This document shows positions 7,841-17,570 of a stretch of 64,000 nucleotides of DNA, one piece after another. The stretch spans positions 434,001 to 498,000 of the forward strand of contig NZ_JNXE01000002.1 in assembly GCF_000716605.1 (NCBI RefSeq). Direction: 5' to 3'. Under the pieces are notes generated by a model, which was not told where the DNA came from, did not search any database, and saw only the letters and a list, made by a program, of their open reading frames with translations. Both the position numbers and the translations under genes were made by a program. The number at the start of each line of letters is the position of its first letter. The stretch's first letter is position 1. Source of the DNA: Streptomyces sp. NRRL F-525 (GTDB lineage: Bacteria > Actinomycetota > Actinomycetes > Streptomycetales > Streptomycetaceae).

Positions 7841-9091
7841 CTACTTCGCGTACATCAGCGTGCCGAACCCGAGCTGGTCGTAGCCGCCGCTGTCGGAGCC
7901 GTAGTCACCTCCCCCGCCCTCGGGTGCGACGAGGTCGTAGTACATGGCCGAGATGTACTTGTCGTCGAGGCCGATCCGCCGGTTGTAGTGGAAGTGGAGC
8001 ATCGCCCACACCGGCCGGATCTGGCCGCGCGAGGCGGAGGAGATCACCGTCTGGGACGACTGGGCGCAGCTCTGCCCGGTGCCCCAGGTGTAGGTGGTGA
8101 AGGGCACGTCACCGCCGCTGTTGTACTTCGCGACGTACTGGGCGGCCTTCATGAAGCGGCGGCTGTCGTACGAGTAGAGGTCGTCGCCCTGGTTCCAGGC
8201 CATCTCGCAGACCGCGCCCATCTGGCCCATGCCCAGGGCGGTGTGGCCCTGGTCGCGGCCCGACTCCTGCCACTGGCCCAGCGCGTAGCCGTCCGCGTCG
8301 GTATACAGATACGGCACCGCGTGCGCGATCGACCCGTTGCCCGCACCGGACTTGAAGTACGTGACGGCCTGGTCGTACTTGGCGGAGTCCTCGTTCAGGA
8401 TCCCGATGGCCAGCACGGACGCCATGTTGCAGAGGTCCCAGTTGGCCCAGTAGTTGGTGATGCAGGCGTCGTTGTGGTTGGTCAGGAAGCTGTTGTTCAT
8501 CGGGTAGAAGACGTTCGCCATCAGCTCCTGCGCGGCGGCGAGGTCGAACCCCGAGTAGTCCCGCATCAGTTCGCACGCGTTGGCGAACTGCCAGCCGTAG
8601 AGGCCGGCCGCGAGGAACCGGTCGGCGTCGCCGCCGATCGAAGTGAGCGTCGTGGACCAGGCGTTGAGGATGTTCGCGGCGCAGACCGCGTTGGCCTCGG
8701 TGCCGCCGACCTTCCAGCGCAGGGCGTTCTGGTAGGCGGCGGCGATGTCGTTGTAGAGGAGGCTGTAGTTCTGTCCCGTGCCGCCTCGGATGATCGTCGC
8801 CGTCGCCCGGTTCGTCCAGGTCGACTGGGAGTGGGAGTTGGCGGTCAGCCTGTTCCAGCCGGACAGCCAGGGGTCGGTTCCCGCCGCGACCCTGACCTTG
8901 GCGCGGTTGATGTCGCCGGCGTTGTGCAGCATGCCGGGGTGGGTGAACGTGGCCGGTGCCGCGTGTGCGGCCGTGGCCACCGTGGCGCCGCCCAGGGCGA
9001 CGGCTGCGGTGAGCCCGCCGGCGGTCTTCAACAGACCGCGGCGGCTCAACTCGGTTCTGCGGAGGTGCTCGTGGGGGGACGTGCGGCTCAT
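7841..9091 (-). CDS. Secreted alginate-lyase-family protein, single domain
   Basis: The ATG at 9091 (MSRTSPHEHL) has GGAG 11 bases upstream and gives 416 residues; an in-frame ATG at 9112 lacks a binding site. The N-terminus has a Tat signal (LSRRGLLKTAGG, hydrophobic stretch, cleavage near AHA-AP). The mature part is an (alpha/alpha) toroid of the alginate lyase family (PF05426 type), with NILNAWSTTLTSI, NYWANWDLCNMASVLAIGI, WQESGRDQGHTALGMGQMG and MAWNQGDDLY. It is the last gene of the operon and a paralog of the first domain of its upstream neighbour. The polysaccharide cleaved is unknown; alginate, a polyuronate or another acidic glycan is possible. Confidence 0.85.
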   Translation of the reverse strand: MSRTSPHEHLRRTELSRRGLLKTAGGLTAAVALGGATVATAAHAAPATFTHPGMLHNAGDINRAKVRVAAGTDPWLSGWNRLTANSHSQSTWTNRATATIIRGGTGQNYSLLYNDIAAAYQNALRWKVGGTEANAVCAANILNAWSTTLTSIGGDADRFLAAGLYGWQFANACELMRDYSGFDLAAAQELMANVFYPMNNSFLTNHNDACITNYWANWDLCNMASVLAIGILNEDSAKYDQAVTYFKSGAGNGSIAHAVPYLYTDADGYALGQWQESGRDQGHTALGMGQMGAVCEMAWNQGDDLYSYDSRRFMKAAQYVAKYNSGGDVPFTTYTWGTGQSCAQSSQTVISSASRGQIRPVWAMLHFHYNRRIGLDDKYISAMYYDLVAPEGGGGDYGSDSGGYDQLGFGTLMYAK

Positions 9092-9118
9092 TGCGGTGCA
9101 TCTCCAATCCATGAAGGA

Positions 9119-12100
9119 TCAGGTGGGCGTGATGCTCACCTCGTCGAACTCGGCGGTGCAGCGGACCAGTTGGCTGCGCGAGCAGACCACCAGCCCGACG
9201 TGGTAAGGGGCGTCACCGAAGCCGGGGATCTCTCCGTCGGCGAGGGGGGTCCAGGTGACACCGTCATCGGTGGACAGCGCCGCGCTGAAGGCGGTCCCGA
9301 CGCGCTTCAGCCGCAGCAGGGTCGGGAGGGTGACAGCGGCTCCGCCGGTGAAGGCGGAGGCACCGGCCACGGTCTTCCGGAGCATGAGCTGGGCACTGGT
9401 CCCGCCGGTGACGATCGCCCCGGCGGCCTGGTCGAACGGCGACAGCGACTTCGCCATGAGCAGCCCGACCCGGTCCGTGATCACCCCGCTGCGGGTGACG
9501 ATCCGGGCGACGACCTCGCAGTCACCGCTGACGGGCCGCCGTACGAACTGCCCTGTCATCCCTTGGCCGTTGGCGTTGAGATCGACACCCGCGCCCCGCA
9601 CGGTGAAGGTCCCGCCGTCGTACGACGTACTGCCCGGCGTCGTGATCGCCACCACGCCCAGCGTCCCGAAGGCGCGGTCGTCGAGCACGGTGTCTCCGAG
9701 ATCGCCGTACGTCCACGGCGCGGGCGGCGCGGTACCGACCGTGAGGGCGAGGGTGCCGGTCGCGGTTCCGGAGGCGTTGCCCGCGGTCGTCGCGACCGTG
9801 AACTCGCCGGTCTCCGTGGGGATTCCGGAGATCAGGCCGGTGTGGCGATCGATGCGGAGACCGGCGGGCAGGCCGACTGCGGTGAACCGTATGGGCTCGT
9901 GTGAGGCTCGCAGCAGATGCTGGAAGGTAGCGCCATGGTTAGTGAACGCGCTAGTGGCTGAGGTGAGTTGGGGTTGCGCCGGGGTCGGCGTCGCGGCTTG
10001 CGCCGGTGTCGAACGCGGCCCGCGTCCACCGGCGTTGGTCTTCGCGACCGTGTAGTGGTACGTCGTTCCCGGCGTCCCCGTAGCATCGGTGTACCGGATG
10101 CGGGTACCGAAGCCGACGGGGCCCACGCGGGTGGCGAGAGTCTTGTACGGTCCGCCCGTGCGGGTGGCCCGCAGCACGGTGTACTCGGCGGAGAGGTCCG
10201 GGTCGGTCCAGGCCAACTCGACGGCGTCGGTGCCGGTTTGGGCCCTTAGGTCGGTGGCGGAGCGGGCCGGGCGGGGTACGCGCCAGACCGTGCCGGACGA
10301 CGATGTCACGGTGACGTTGTCGAAAGCGCCGGTGCCGGTCTCGGCGTAGTCCTCCTCGACGCCGAGGCAGGAGGTGAGGGCGAGTCCGGCGTATGCGGTG
10401 CGCCCCAACTCGACCTCGGTGGAGCCGACTTCGGTCCAGTGGACACCGTCCGGGGAGATGGCGCCGGTGCAGCGCACGCCCTTGCGGGTCACGCGTACCC
10501 AGTAGGGCGCCCGGAGCCGGTAACCGTCGCCCGCGCCCTCGACATACGGCGCCTCCAGCGGGGTCGCCGACTCGGGCAGCGTGCCGAGGCTGGAGATCGG
10601 GAAGGCGGCGTTCACCGTGATCGCCTGCTGCTGGGAGGGCGGTACAGGGGTGCTGCCGGTCGCGGAGATCTGCGCATCGGCCGACGGACGTACCGTCCAC
10701 ACCCCGCTCCACGTGTGCAGCGGCAGCCCCTGGATCAGCATCGAGGCGTGCGCCGCGTCCGGGTCGAGGGAGGCCCGGACGGTGACGCCGATCTTGGAGT
10801 ACTGCGAGCTGAGCGGCCACACGATCCGCGCGGTGACCGTACCGTCGCCGCGCAGCGGGAGATGGACGAGACGGTAGGTGTCGGAGTTCCCGCTGGCCTC
10901 CAGGACGAAGCGCTCGCCGTCGAAGGCGGCGGAACCGGGGACCTTCACGCTACCCACGTCCCGGGTCGACCAGGGCGAGGGAAGACCGGCGGAGGCGGCC
11001 GCCCATGTCGAACTGCTGCTCCCGCCATGGGCGTTGGTGGCGGCGACGGTGTAGTAGTACGTCCGCCCCGCGTGCACGTTCCGGTCGGTGTACGTCGGCC
11101 GGGCGACGCCGGACGCGATCTTCTCGTAGCGGCCGTCCACGTCGGTGGCCCGTAGGACCGTGTAGGTGTCGGCCCAGGTCGAGGGCAGCCAACTCACCGT
11201 CACGGACCGGTCGTTGCCGATCGCCGTGACTCCGGCCGGTGGTGTCGGCACGGTGGGCGAGGAGGTCGCAGCACCGGCGTAGGCGAAGGTGCCCCAACTC
11301 GGGAGGTCGTCGTTGCTGCCCTCGATGACGCGGGTTCCGCCGGTGCCGCGGAAGACGGCGTTCTTCGTGTACGGGGTGTCCAGGCCGCGCACACCGGCGT
11401 AATGGGCGTACGCCATCTCGTAGATGGGCGGCAGGGTGCCGCGTGACGTGGCCGAGACCGCCGTCTTGATGTACTTGCCGGTGCGGTCGAGGTCAGGGGT
11501 GAAGGGGACGTCGCCGCCGAGGTTGTAGCGGGCGGCGTACTCGACGTTGGCGAGGATGCGGTTGTCGTCGAAGCCCCAGAGGTCGACGCCCTGGTTCCAG
11601 GCGACCTGTGCCGCGTCCGCCAACAGGCCGACGGCGAGCTGCTCGTGGCCCTGGTCGCGGCCGGACTCCTGACCCTGGCCGGCGTCGGTGACGATGCGGT
11701 GGAGGACGCTGCCGTTGCCGGCGCCGGCCGCGGCGAAGCGGAGCGCGTCGTAGAAGAGGGTGGGTTCTTCGCAGAACACGCCTATGGCCAGCAGGGATTG
11801 AAGGGACGTCAGGTCCCAGTTGCCGTTGGCGTAGAACATGTAGCCGGACAGCGCCGGGTACCAGACGCGGAGGAAGGACTCCTCGCAGCGGGCGATGTCG
11901 GCGGCGGCCCAGCCGTCGTAGCCGGTGTGGCGGAGGAGTTCGGCGGCGTTGGCGAACTTGAAGGCCTGAAGGCCCGCGCCGAGGGGGCCGTCGGCTCCGG
12001 TGATGGCGGTGAGGGAAGTCGACCAGGCGTTGAGGATGTCGCGGGCCTTGTCGGCGTGTGCGGTGTCTCCGGTGACGGACCAGATGAGGGCGTTCTGGTA

Positions 12101-12568
12101 GGCGGCGGCCGAGTCGGCGACGGCCTGGTTCTGGTAGTTGGCGGGGCCGCGGCCCCAGGTGGTGATCTGGCCCGTGTTCTGCACGGCGTACGACGAGGAG
12201 GAGCGGGCGTTCGCCGCGAGCGCCAAGTAGCCGTCGTAGACCGGGGATTGCTTGGCGGCGACCGCTGCTTTCATGCGGGCGAGGTCGTCGGCGGTGTGCA
12301 GCAGGCCGGGGTGAGTGAAGGCTGGGGTGTGATTCTCGGCGGCCCGGACGGTGCCAGGCACGAGCAGTCCGCTCGCGCCCGAGACCAGCAGCAGGGACGC
12401 AACGCCGCCGAGGAAGCCCCGACGGCTAAGCGGACCCGATGAAGTCACCTGCGGTTCGACAGCGCCGTTAAGGGGCGCGGGGAACTGCGCGCCCAGCCCC
12501 GACGGCGCCGCAGCCGCCCCACGACGGCTCCCCGCTCTTCCAGCGGAGCTAGGTGCGGGGTTCGTCAT
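9119..12568 (-). CDS. Large secreted alginate-lyase-family protein with FN3 and lectin-like modules
   Basis: The start at ATG 12568 overlaps the preceding stop as ATGA (1149 residues); in-frame sequence further upstream lies inside the neighbouring gene. After an unusually long N-region comes a Tat motif (LSRRGFLGG) and hydrophobic segment. The catalytic-like domain spans about 85-430 (DILNAWSTSLTAI, GQESGRDQGHEQLAVGLL, VAWNQGVDLWGFDDNR). It is followed by an FN3 repeat (about 450-540), a beta-sandwich domain (about 545-780), a second FN3 (about 790-880), a putative Ig fold (LPAGLRIDRHTGLISGIPTETG) and a C-terminal concanavalin-like domain. The accessory modules suggest binding to an insoluble or cell-wall glycan. 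No membrane anchor is seen. Confidence 0.85.
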   Translation of the reverse strand: MTNPAPSSAGRAGSRRGAAAAPSGLGAQFPAPLNGAVEPQVTSSGPLSRRGFLGGVASLLLVSGASGLLVPGTVRAAENHTPAFTHPGLLHTADDLARMKAAVAAKQSPVYDGYLALAANARSSSSYAVQNTGQITTWGRGPANYQNQAVADSAAAYQNALIWSVTGDTAHADKARDILNAWSTSLTAITGADGPLGAGLQAFKFANAAELLRHTGYDGWAAADIARCEESFLRVWYPALSGYMFYANGNWDLTSLQSLLAIGVFCEEPTLFYDALRFAAAGAGNGSVLHRIVTDAGQGQESGRDQGHEQLAVGLLADAAQVAWNQGVDLWGFDDNRILANVEYAARYNLGGDVPFTPDLDRTGKYIKTAVSATSRGTLPPIYEMAYAHYAGVRGLDTPYTKNAVFRGTGGTRVIEGSNDDLPSWGTFAYAGAATSSPTVPTPPAGVTAIGNDRSVTVSWLPSTWADTYTVLRATDVDGRYEKIASGVARPTYTDRNVHAGRTYYYTVAATNAHGGSSSSTWAAASAGLPSPWSTRDVGSVKVPGSAAFDGERFVLEASGNSDTYRLVHLPLRGDGTVTARIVWPLSSQYSKIGVTVRASLDPDAAHASMLIQGLPLHTWSGVWTVRPSADAQISATGSTPVPPSQQQAITVNAAFPISSLGTLPESATPLEAPYVEGAGDGYRLRAPYWVRVTRKGVRCTGAISPDGVHWTEVGSTEVELGRTAYAGLALTSCLGVEEDYAETGTGAFDNVTVTSSSGTVWRVPRPARSATDLRAQTGTDAVELAWTDPDLSAEYTVLRATRTGGPYKTLATRVGPVGFGTRIRYTDATGTPGTTYHYTVAKTNAGGRGPRSTPAQAATPTPAQPQLTSATSAFTNHGATFQHLLRASHEPIRFTAVGLPAGLRIDRHTGLISGIPTETGEFTVATTAGNASGTATGTLALTVGTAPPAPWTYGDLGDTVLDDRAFGTLGVVAITTPGSTSYDGGTFTVRGAGVDLNANGQGMTGQFVRRPVSGDCEVVARIVTRSGVITDRVGLLMAKSLSPFDQAAGAIVTGGTSAQLMLRKTVAGASAFTGGAAVTLPTLLRLKRVGTAFSAALSTDDGVTWTPLADGEIPGFGDAPYHVGLVVCSRSQLVRCTAEFDEVSITPT

Positions 12569-14094
12569 GACGCGGCAGCCGCCTCTGCTTCGGCCGTGGT
12601 CAGGAACTTCAGGTTGGTGACGTGCTCGTTGTAGAACCACTGGATCGCGTCGGTGGTGTAGTACCAGCTCGGCTTCTTCATCGAGTCGGCGACGACGACC
12701 CCGTTGATCACCAGGTTCTCGAACGTGACGTTGTTGATGGCGTGTTCGGCGTCATAGCCGAGGAAGAGCGACGGGTTGGCGTGCGTACCCGTGTAGCTGA
12801 GGTTCTTGACGTACACGTCCTCGATGCCGCGGCCGACCGAGGTGTTGTACTTCGGGTTGAACATGACCTTCATGTAAATGACCTGGCCCCAGCGGAAGTC
12901 CTCGACCCGGACGTCCTCGATGCGCACGTTCTTGATCAGGTTGGAGTCGCCGGGGTTGAGGGCGATGCAGCCCTGGTAGTTCATCTGGGGTTCGCGGTGG
13001 TCGAGGACGTCGATGTTCTTGATGACGAGGTTCTCGATCGTCTCGGGAGCGTCGGAGTTGCCGTGTGTGCCGACGTTGATCGGGTGGGCGACATCGGCCC
13101 ACAGGGTGCAGTTCTTGACGGTGATGTCACGGGTGTCGCCGTAGTAGTCCCAGCGGTGGCAGTAAATGGCGATGCAGTCATCGGAGTTGCGCATGAAGCA
13201 GCCGTCGAAGGTGATCCCCGTCGAGGAGAAGACGTCGAAGCCGTCGCCGTTGCCCTTCGAGCTGAACGCCCGCGCCTTGGTGACGTGGACGTTCTCGCTC
13301 TCGCCGAACGTGCCCGCGTAACCAGCCGGGTTGAGGATGATGACGTCCTCGATCCGGATGTTCTTGCTGCCCTCGCTGAGGATCGCGCCGCCAGGGTTGT
13401 TGTAGAGCACCCCGCGCCCGATGAGGCGGGACTTCTCCACGTTCTTGAAGTAGACCTGCGCGGTCAGGACAGCGCCGCCCGCGAGGTAGACGGTCTTGCC
13501 GCTCGGGACGGTGAGGATGTTTCCGGTGACGGTGTGGACGCCGGGGCCGAAGTAGAGGACGTTCGGGTCGTCGGGCGACGGGGTGTGGTGCTCGACGCGG
13601 TTGGTGATCAGGTGGAGGGCGTCGAAGATCTCGTCGTTGATCTGGACGACGACGTCCTTGGGCTCGTCGAGGGTGAACCGCAGGGTGTCGCCGAGGAGTT
13701 CGGGCGTGATGCCGTACGAGTCGGGTCTCACCCGGGCCTTGGTCGTGCCGCCCTTGAGGTACGTCACCTCGATCTCCACCGAGCCGTTGAAGTCGAAGTA
13801 CGCCATCGACGAGTTGTAGACCTTGCCCGACCCGGTGGACGCGTTGATCTCCTCGAACTGCGGCCGGTAGATGTCGAGGGTCTGCCAGGTGCCCTGCGGG
13901 GTGCTGCGGACCCGCACCTGGAAGCTGGTGTTGGTCGGCATGGTCGTCGGCCGGGGGTAAGTGACCAGCTTGGGGCGGGAGTTGTGGCCGCCACCGGCGT
14001 GGGCTGCCGTGGCGGTCAGACCAGTCAGCCCAGCGGCCAGCGCCGTAGCACCGGCCGCCTGGAGGGCCGTACGGCGGGACAGGGGTGTGTTCAT
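12565..14094 (-). CDS. Secreted right-handed beta-helix glycoside hydrolase (GH28-like)
   Basis: This 509-residue protein has a Tat-type leader (LSRRTALQAAGATALAAGL, cleavage near AHA-GG). An N-terminal beta domain (about 40-150) precedes a parallel beta-helix with repeating rungs such as KNIRIEDVIILNPAGY and NLVIKNIDVLDHR. The rung RNSDDCIAIYCHRWDYYG carries the paired aspartates expected at a GH28/GH49-type active site, and HPINVGTHGNSD supplies the downstream histidine. Its stop overlaps the following lyase gene. It likely hydrolyses a uronic-acid- or dextran-like polymer outside the cell; polygalacturonase is the closest family, but substrate is not decided by sequence alone. Confidence 0.82.
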   Translation of the reverse strand: MNTPLSRRTALQAAGATALAAGLTGLTATAAHAGGGHNSRPKLVTYPRPTTMPTNTSFQVRVRSTPQGTWQTLDIYRPQFEEINASTGSGKVYNSSMAYFDFNGSVEIEVTYLKGGTTKARVRPDSYGITPELLGDTLRFTLDEPKDVVVQINDEIFDALHLITNRVEHHTPSPDDPNVLYFGPGVHTVTGNILTVPSGKTVYLAGGAVLTAQVYFKNVEKSRLIGRGVLYNNPGGAILSEGSKNIRIEDVIILNPAGYAGTFGESENVHVTKARAFSSKGNGDGFDVFSSTGITFDGCFMRNSDDCIAIYCHRWDYYGDTRDITVKNCTLWADVAHPINVGTHGNSDAPETIENLVIKNIDVLDHREPQMNYQGCIALNPGDSNLIKNVRIEDVRVEDFRWGQVIYMKVMFNPKYNTSVGRGIEDVYVKNLSYTGTHANPSLFLGYDAEHAINNVTFENLVINGVVVADSMKKPSWYYTTDAIQWFYNEHVTNLKFLTTAEAEAAAAS

Positions 14095-14128
14095 GGTGCG
14101 ACTCCTTGCAACAGGGTTGGCAGGGGGC

Positions 14129-14986
14129 TTACTTGAGCCCGGTGGTGGACATCCCGGCGACGAACCCCCGCTGGGCGACGAGGAAGACCAGCAGGATGGG
14201 GACGACGTACATCACGGAGGCGGCGGCCTGGAGGTCGGCCACCGGGGTGCCGGCCGACGTGACGTAGGTGGACATGACGGCGACCGCGAGGGTGGTGCGG
14301 TCGGTGGACAGCAGGAGCTGCGGGGCGATGTAGTCGCCCCAGGTCCAGGTGAAGGCGATCACGAAGCTCGCGCTCAGGACCGGCCAGGACTGCGGAAGGA
14401 AGATGCGCCAGAAGATGGTGGCGTAGCCGCAGCCGTCGACGATCGCGGCCTCCTCCAACTCCCTTGGCAGGCCCGCGAAGAACTGCCGGAAGAGGAAGAC
14501 GAGATACGGCGCGGCGGCCAGCCCCCACAGCACCCACGGCCAGTAGGTGTCGACCATGCCGAGCTTGGCGAAGATCAGGTAGGTCGGCAGCAGGGTGATC
14601 ATCTGGGGCAGCATCATCGAGCCGAGCAGGATGCCGAAGAGGGTCTTCTTGCCGGGTGCGGAGAGGCGGGCGAAGCCGAAGCCGACCCAGGCGGAGCTGA
14701 GGGTGACGAGGGTGGCGTAAATGGTCGCGATAATCAGGGAGTTGCGGGCGTAGCCGAGGAAGTCGATGAGTTGGTAGGCGTCGGCGAAGTTGTGCCACTG
14801 GATGTGCTGGGGCAGCCAGTGCACGGGCGAGGCGGCGAGTTCGGCCGGGGTCTTGAGGCCGGCCAGGACGAGCCAGCCGAAGGGGCCGAGGAACAGGCCC
14901 GTGACGGCGACGAGGGCCGTGTAGAGGACCAGGCGGCCCGCCCGCACCCGGACCGGGTTCTTCACCAACGGGCTGACGGCGCTCAC
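14129..14986 (-). CDS. Carbohydrate ABC transporter permease (MalG type)
   Basis: The 285-residue inner-membrane protein starts at GTG 14986, which overlaps the upstream permease stop as GTGA. Six hydrophobic segments are visible. The EAA loop EEAAIVDGCGYATIFWRIFLP, which docks on the ATPase, lies in the last third, as in all MalG-type permeases. With the permease and binding protein upstream it forms an oligosaccharide importer that lacks its own ATPase gene. Confidence 0.93.
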   Translation of the reverse strand: MSAVSPLVKNPVRVRAGRLVLYTALVAVTGLFLGPFGWLVLAGLKTPAELAASPVHWLPQHIQWHNFADAYQLIDFLGYARNSLIIATIYATLVTLSSAWVGFGFARLSAPGKKTLFGILLGSMMLPQMITLLPTYLIFAKLGMVDTYWPWVLWGLAAAPYLVFLFRQFFAGLPRELEEAAIVDGCGYATIFWRIFLPQSWPVLSASFVIAFTWTWGDYIAPQLLLSTDRTTLAVAVMSTYVTSAGTPVADLQAAASVMYVVPILLVFLVAQRGFVAGMSTTGLK

Positions 14987-15981
14987 TTGTTGGCCTCCGG
15001 GTCGACGTTGTAGAAGACCACGCCGGACGTGAACCTGAAGATGAGTCCGGTCACGGCGAGGATCAGGACGAAGAGCACCCACAGCAGTGCGGAGGCGTAG
15101 CCGTAACGGCCGAGCGCGAAGTACTCCGCGAACACGTGCATCATGTAGAGGTAGTTGGACTGCGGGATCGCGGTGACGCCGCCCGTGGTGCCGTCGGGTG
15201 CCAGCAGCAGCGGCATGATGGTCTGCACGGAGGCGATCACGCCGGTCACGGTCTGGAAGAGCAGCACCGGCGAGAGCAGCGGCACGGTGATGCTGCGGAA
15301 GGTCCGCCAGGCGCTCGCGCCGTCGATGCGGGCCGCCTCGTGGAGTTCGCGGGGTACGTCCTGGAGCCCGGCCAGCGAGATGATCATGATGTTTCCGGCG
15401 CCCCACAGCACGCTCATCAGCAGCACGTAGCGGGCGTAGGGATCGGCCAGCCAGCCAAGGGCGTTGATGCCGAAGATGTTCAACACCCCGTTGGCGGCAC
15501 CGGAGTTCTGGTCGAAGAGCTGCTTGAAGGCGATGCCCGCGCCGACCGGCGGCACCACAGCCGGCAGATAGAGCAGGGTGCGGAACAACCCACGTGCTTT
15601 CAGCGGCCTGTTGACCAGCACCGCGAGCCCGAGCCCGGCCGCGATCGACAACGGCACGGAGGTCACCGCGAACAGGCCCGTGCGGCCCAGCGCGTGCCAG
15701 GTCACCGAGTCGGAGAACAGCTCGCGGTAGTTGCCGAGCCCGACGTAGCGCCAGTGCGGGGAGATGCCGTCGAACGTGGTGAAGCTCAGCCACAGCGCGT
15801 AGGCCATGGGGAGGACGGTCAGCAGCAGGAAGCCGATGATCCAGGGCGAGGTGAACATGTAGAACGCGCGGTGTCGGCGCCCGGTCGCGGTGGCCCGCAA
15901 CTGCCGTACCGGTCGCGCCCGTTCACCGCTCGCGGCCGAGCCGGGGCGGCCCGCGACCGTGGTGATCTGATCGACCGTCAT
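14983..15981 (-). CDS. Carbohydrate ABC transporter permease (MalF type)
   Basis: This 332-residue membrane protein has a 40-residue cytoplasmic N-terminus, then helices beginning YMFTSPWIIGFLLLTVLPMA. The EAA loop is ELHEAARIDGASAWRTFRSI. Its ATG overlaps the stop of the binding-protein gene (ATGA), and its own stop overlaps the next permease start. These overlaps show one polycistronic, translationally coupled importer. Confidence 0.93.
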   Translation of the reverse strand: MTVDQITTVAGRPGSAASGERARPVRQLRATATGRRHRAFYMFTSPWIIGFLLLTVLPMAYALWLSFTTFDGISPHWRYVGLGNYRELFSDSVTWHALGRTGLFAVTSVPLSIAAGLGLAVLVNRPLKARGLFRTLLYLPAVVPPVGAGIAFKQLFDQNSGAANGVLNIFGINALGWLADPYARYVLLMSVLWGAGNIMIISLAGLQDVPRELHEAARIDGASAWRTFRSITVPLLSPVLLFQTVTGVIASVQTIMPLLLAPDGTTGGVTAIPQSNYLYMMHVFAEYFALGRYGYASALLWVLFVLILAVTGLIFRFTSGVVFYNVDPEANK

Positions 15982-17327
15982 CCCACTTGCTCCTTACCGC
16001 GCTTGAGCTGCTCGTTCATGGACGAGTTCAGGCGGCCCGCGAGGCTGTCGACGGAGATCCCGCCCGACATCGCGGCAGGGGCGGCCTGGTTGAAGAGGGC
16101 GGCGAGCGCGTCGGCCGAGGCGTAGGGCGTGAAGGCGGTCACCGAGAAGTGCTTCAGCTCGGCCTCCTGCACCCGCAACGCCCGCTTCTGGTACGACTCC
16201 TGAGCAGGCATCAGGTGGCGCAGGGACTTCAGGCTCGGGATGCCCCAGCCGCTCGACGCGCGCGCCTTGGCCGGTGCCTCGCCGAAGAACCACTCGAAGA
16301 CCCGCCAGGCGGCGTCCTTGTTGGGGGCCTTCTTCGGCATCCACAGGCCGGTGCCGCCCTGGCAGGGGCTCAGGCGCGGGCCGCCCGCGAAGACCGGGGC
16401 GGGGGCGAGGCGGGACACCCGGGCCAGTTTCTTGTCGGTGTCGATCATGCCGCCGAGCCAGTAGCCGCTGCCCGTCATGGCCATCCGGCCTGCCTGATAG
16501 GTGGGCCCGTCCCAGCCGTTGGGGTCGGGCTGGATCAGGCTCGGGCCGACCTTGGCCCGGCAGTAGTCGATGTACCAGGCCAGTGCCTTGCGGGCTTCGG
16601 GGGTGGTGAAGTCGACGCGGGCGAAGTCGTCGCTGAACAGGCTGCCGCCGGCTGCGGCCGTCAACCCGGCCAGCAGACCTGGGGCGTTGAGGCCGTTGTA
16701 GCTGCCGCCGAAGACGGTCGTCTGCCCGTTCTTGCGCTGGGTGAGCCGCCTGGCATCCTCCAACCACTGTTCGTAGGTGACCGGTTGGGTCTCCGGCGGG
16801 TAGGCGACGCCCGCCGTGTCGAAGTGCGCAGTGTTGTACCAGTACATGGAGTCCTGGGAGAAGTCCTTCGCCATGCCGTAGCGCGGACCGTTGCCCTGGG
16901 TGTGGCCGTCGTAGCGCCACAGGTCGTTGACCGGATCGAGGTCGTCGGCCTTGAGGACGCCGCTCGCGGCGAAGTACGGGTCGAGGTTCTCGACGACGTC
17001 CCGGGCCACGAAGTACGGGGCGTCCACGGCGCCGACGCCACGCACCAGGTCCGGCGGGGCGCCGGTGGTCATCATCGCGATCAGCTTGGTGAGGTCGTAG
17101 CGCACCAGGTGGATCTTGATGCCGATGTCCTTGTAGGCCTGGGTGACTTGGTCGGTGGTGACGTCGCCGTCCTTGACCATCAGCGTGACGGTCTCGCCCG
17201 CTCCGCTCACCCCGGTCGACACCTGCAGCGCGCAGCCACCGAGTGATGCCGCGCCGACTGCCGCACCCGCGCCCGAAAGGGCGAGAAATCGTCGGCGGCT
17301 CAGGGGCGCACCAGCACGTGGGTGCAT
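15978..17327 (-). CDS. Extracellular sugar-binding lipoprotein of ABC transporter
   Basis: ATG 17327 (MHPRAGAPLS) follows GGAGG with a 10-base spacer and is preferred over an in-frame ATG at 17345 that has no binding site; 449 residues. The leader is SRRRFLALSGAGAAVG followed by a lipobox ending in GGC, so it combines a twin-arginine motif with lipidation. The body is a family-1 solute-binding protein (MTTGAPPDLVRGVGAVDAPY, WWYIDY-type hinge segments, FEWFFGEAPAKARA). It is the first gene of the polysaccharide operon and delivers degradation products of the secreted lyases to the two permeases (inference from order). Confidence 0.92.
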   Translation of the reverse strand: MHPRAGAPLSRRRFLALSGAGAAVGAASLGGCALQVSTGVSGAGETVTLMVKDGDVTTDQVTQAYKDIGIKIHLVRYDLTKLIAMMTTGAPPDLVRGVGAVDAPYFVARDVVENLDPYFAASGVLKADDLDPVNDLWRYDGHTQGNGPRYGMAKDFSQDSMYWYNTAHFDTAGVAYPPETQPVTYEQWLEDARRLTQRKNGQTTVFGGSYNGLNAPGLLAGLTAAAGGSLFSDDFARVDFTTPEARKALAWYIDYCRAKVGPSLIQPDPNGWDGPTYQAGRMAMTGSGYWLGGMIDTDKKLARVSRLAPAPVFAGGPRLSPCQGGTGLWMPKKAPNKDAAWRVFEWFFGEAPAKARASSGWGIPSLKSLRHLMPAQESYQKRALRVQEAELKHFSVTAFTPYASADALAALFNQAAPAAMSGGISVDSLAGRLNSSMNEQLKRGKEQVG

Positions 17328-17344
17328 GACCGCACCACCTCCCA

Positions 17345-17500
17345 TAGAAACCGGTCCGCCAATAGAAACCGGTTGTCACGCGTTGGGGCAGAGCTTCTTC
17401 CGGCTCGGAAACGGCGTCAAGACCTTAGGCGAACTTTCGAAAAGACTGGGTAACCTCGGCGAGACGGCGCTGGAACGTGGTCGGTTAGAAACCGGTTGTC
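17345..17500 (-). promoter_or_regulatory. Triple AGAAACCGGT operator region of the polysaccharide operon
   Basis: The intergenic region upstream of the binding-protein gene holds TAGAAACCGGTC (17345-17356), and the exact 15-mer TAGAAACCGGTTGTC twice (17363-17377 and 17486-17500). The AACCGGTT core is palindromic, as in LacI-family operators, and is shared with the site before the second ABC locus (23986-24000). Two sites close to the start plus one about 120 bp upstream would allow looping repression. Confidence 0.6.
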
Positions 17501-17570
17501 CGCCGGGCATGGCCGGAGCCCCGGGAATCCGATGGCCGAACTCCCGGGGCTCCGGCCGCCGTTCGGGCCG

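Noticed and set aside
7700..9904. 734-codon plus-strand frame over the alginate-lyase genes
   Set aside because: It runs through two minus-strand genes with recognisable family motifs and has low-complexity valine/glycine/arginine composition, with no domain of its own.
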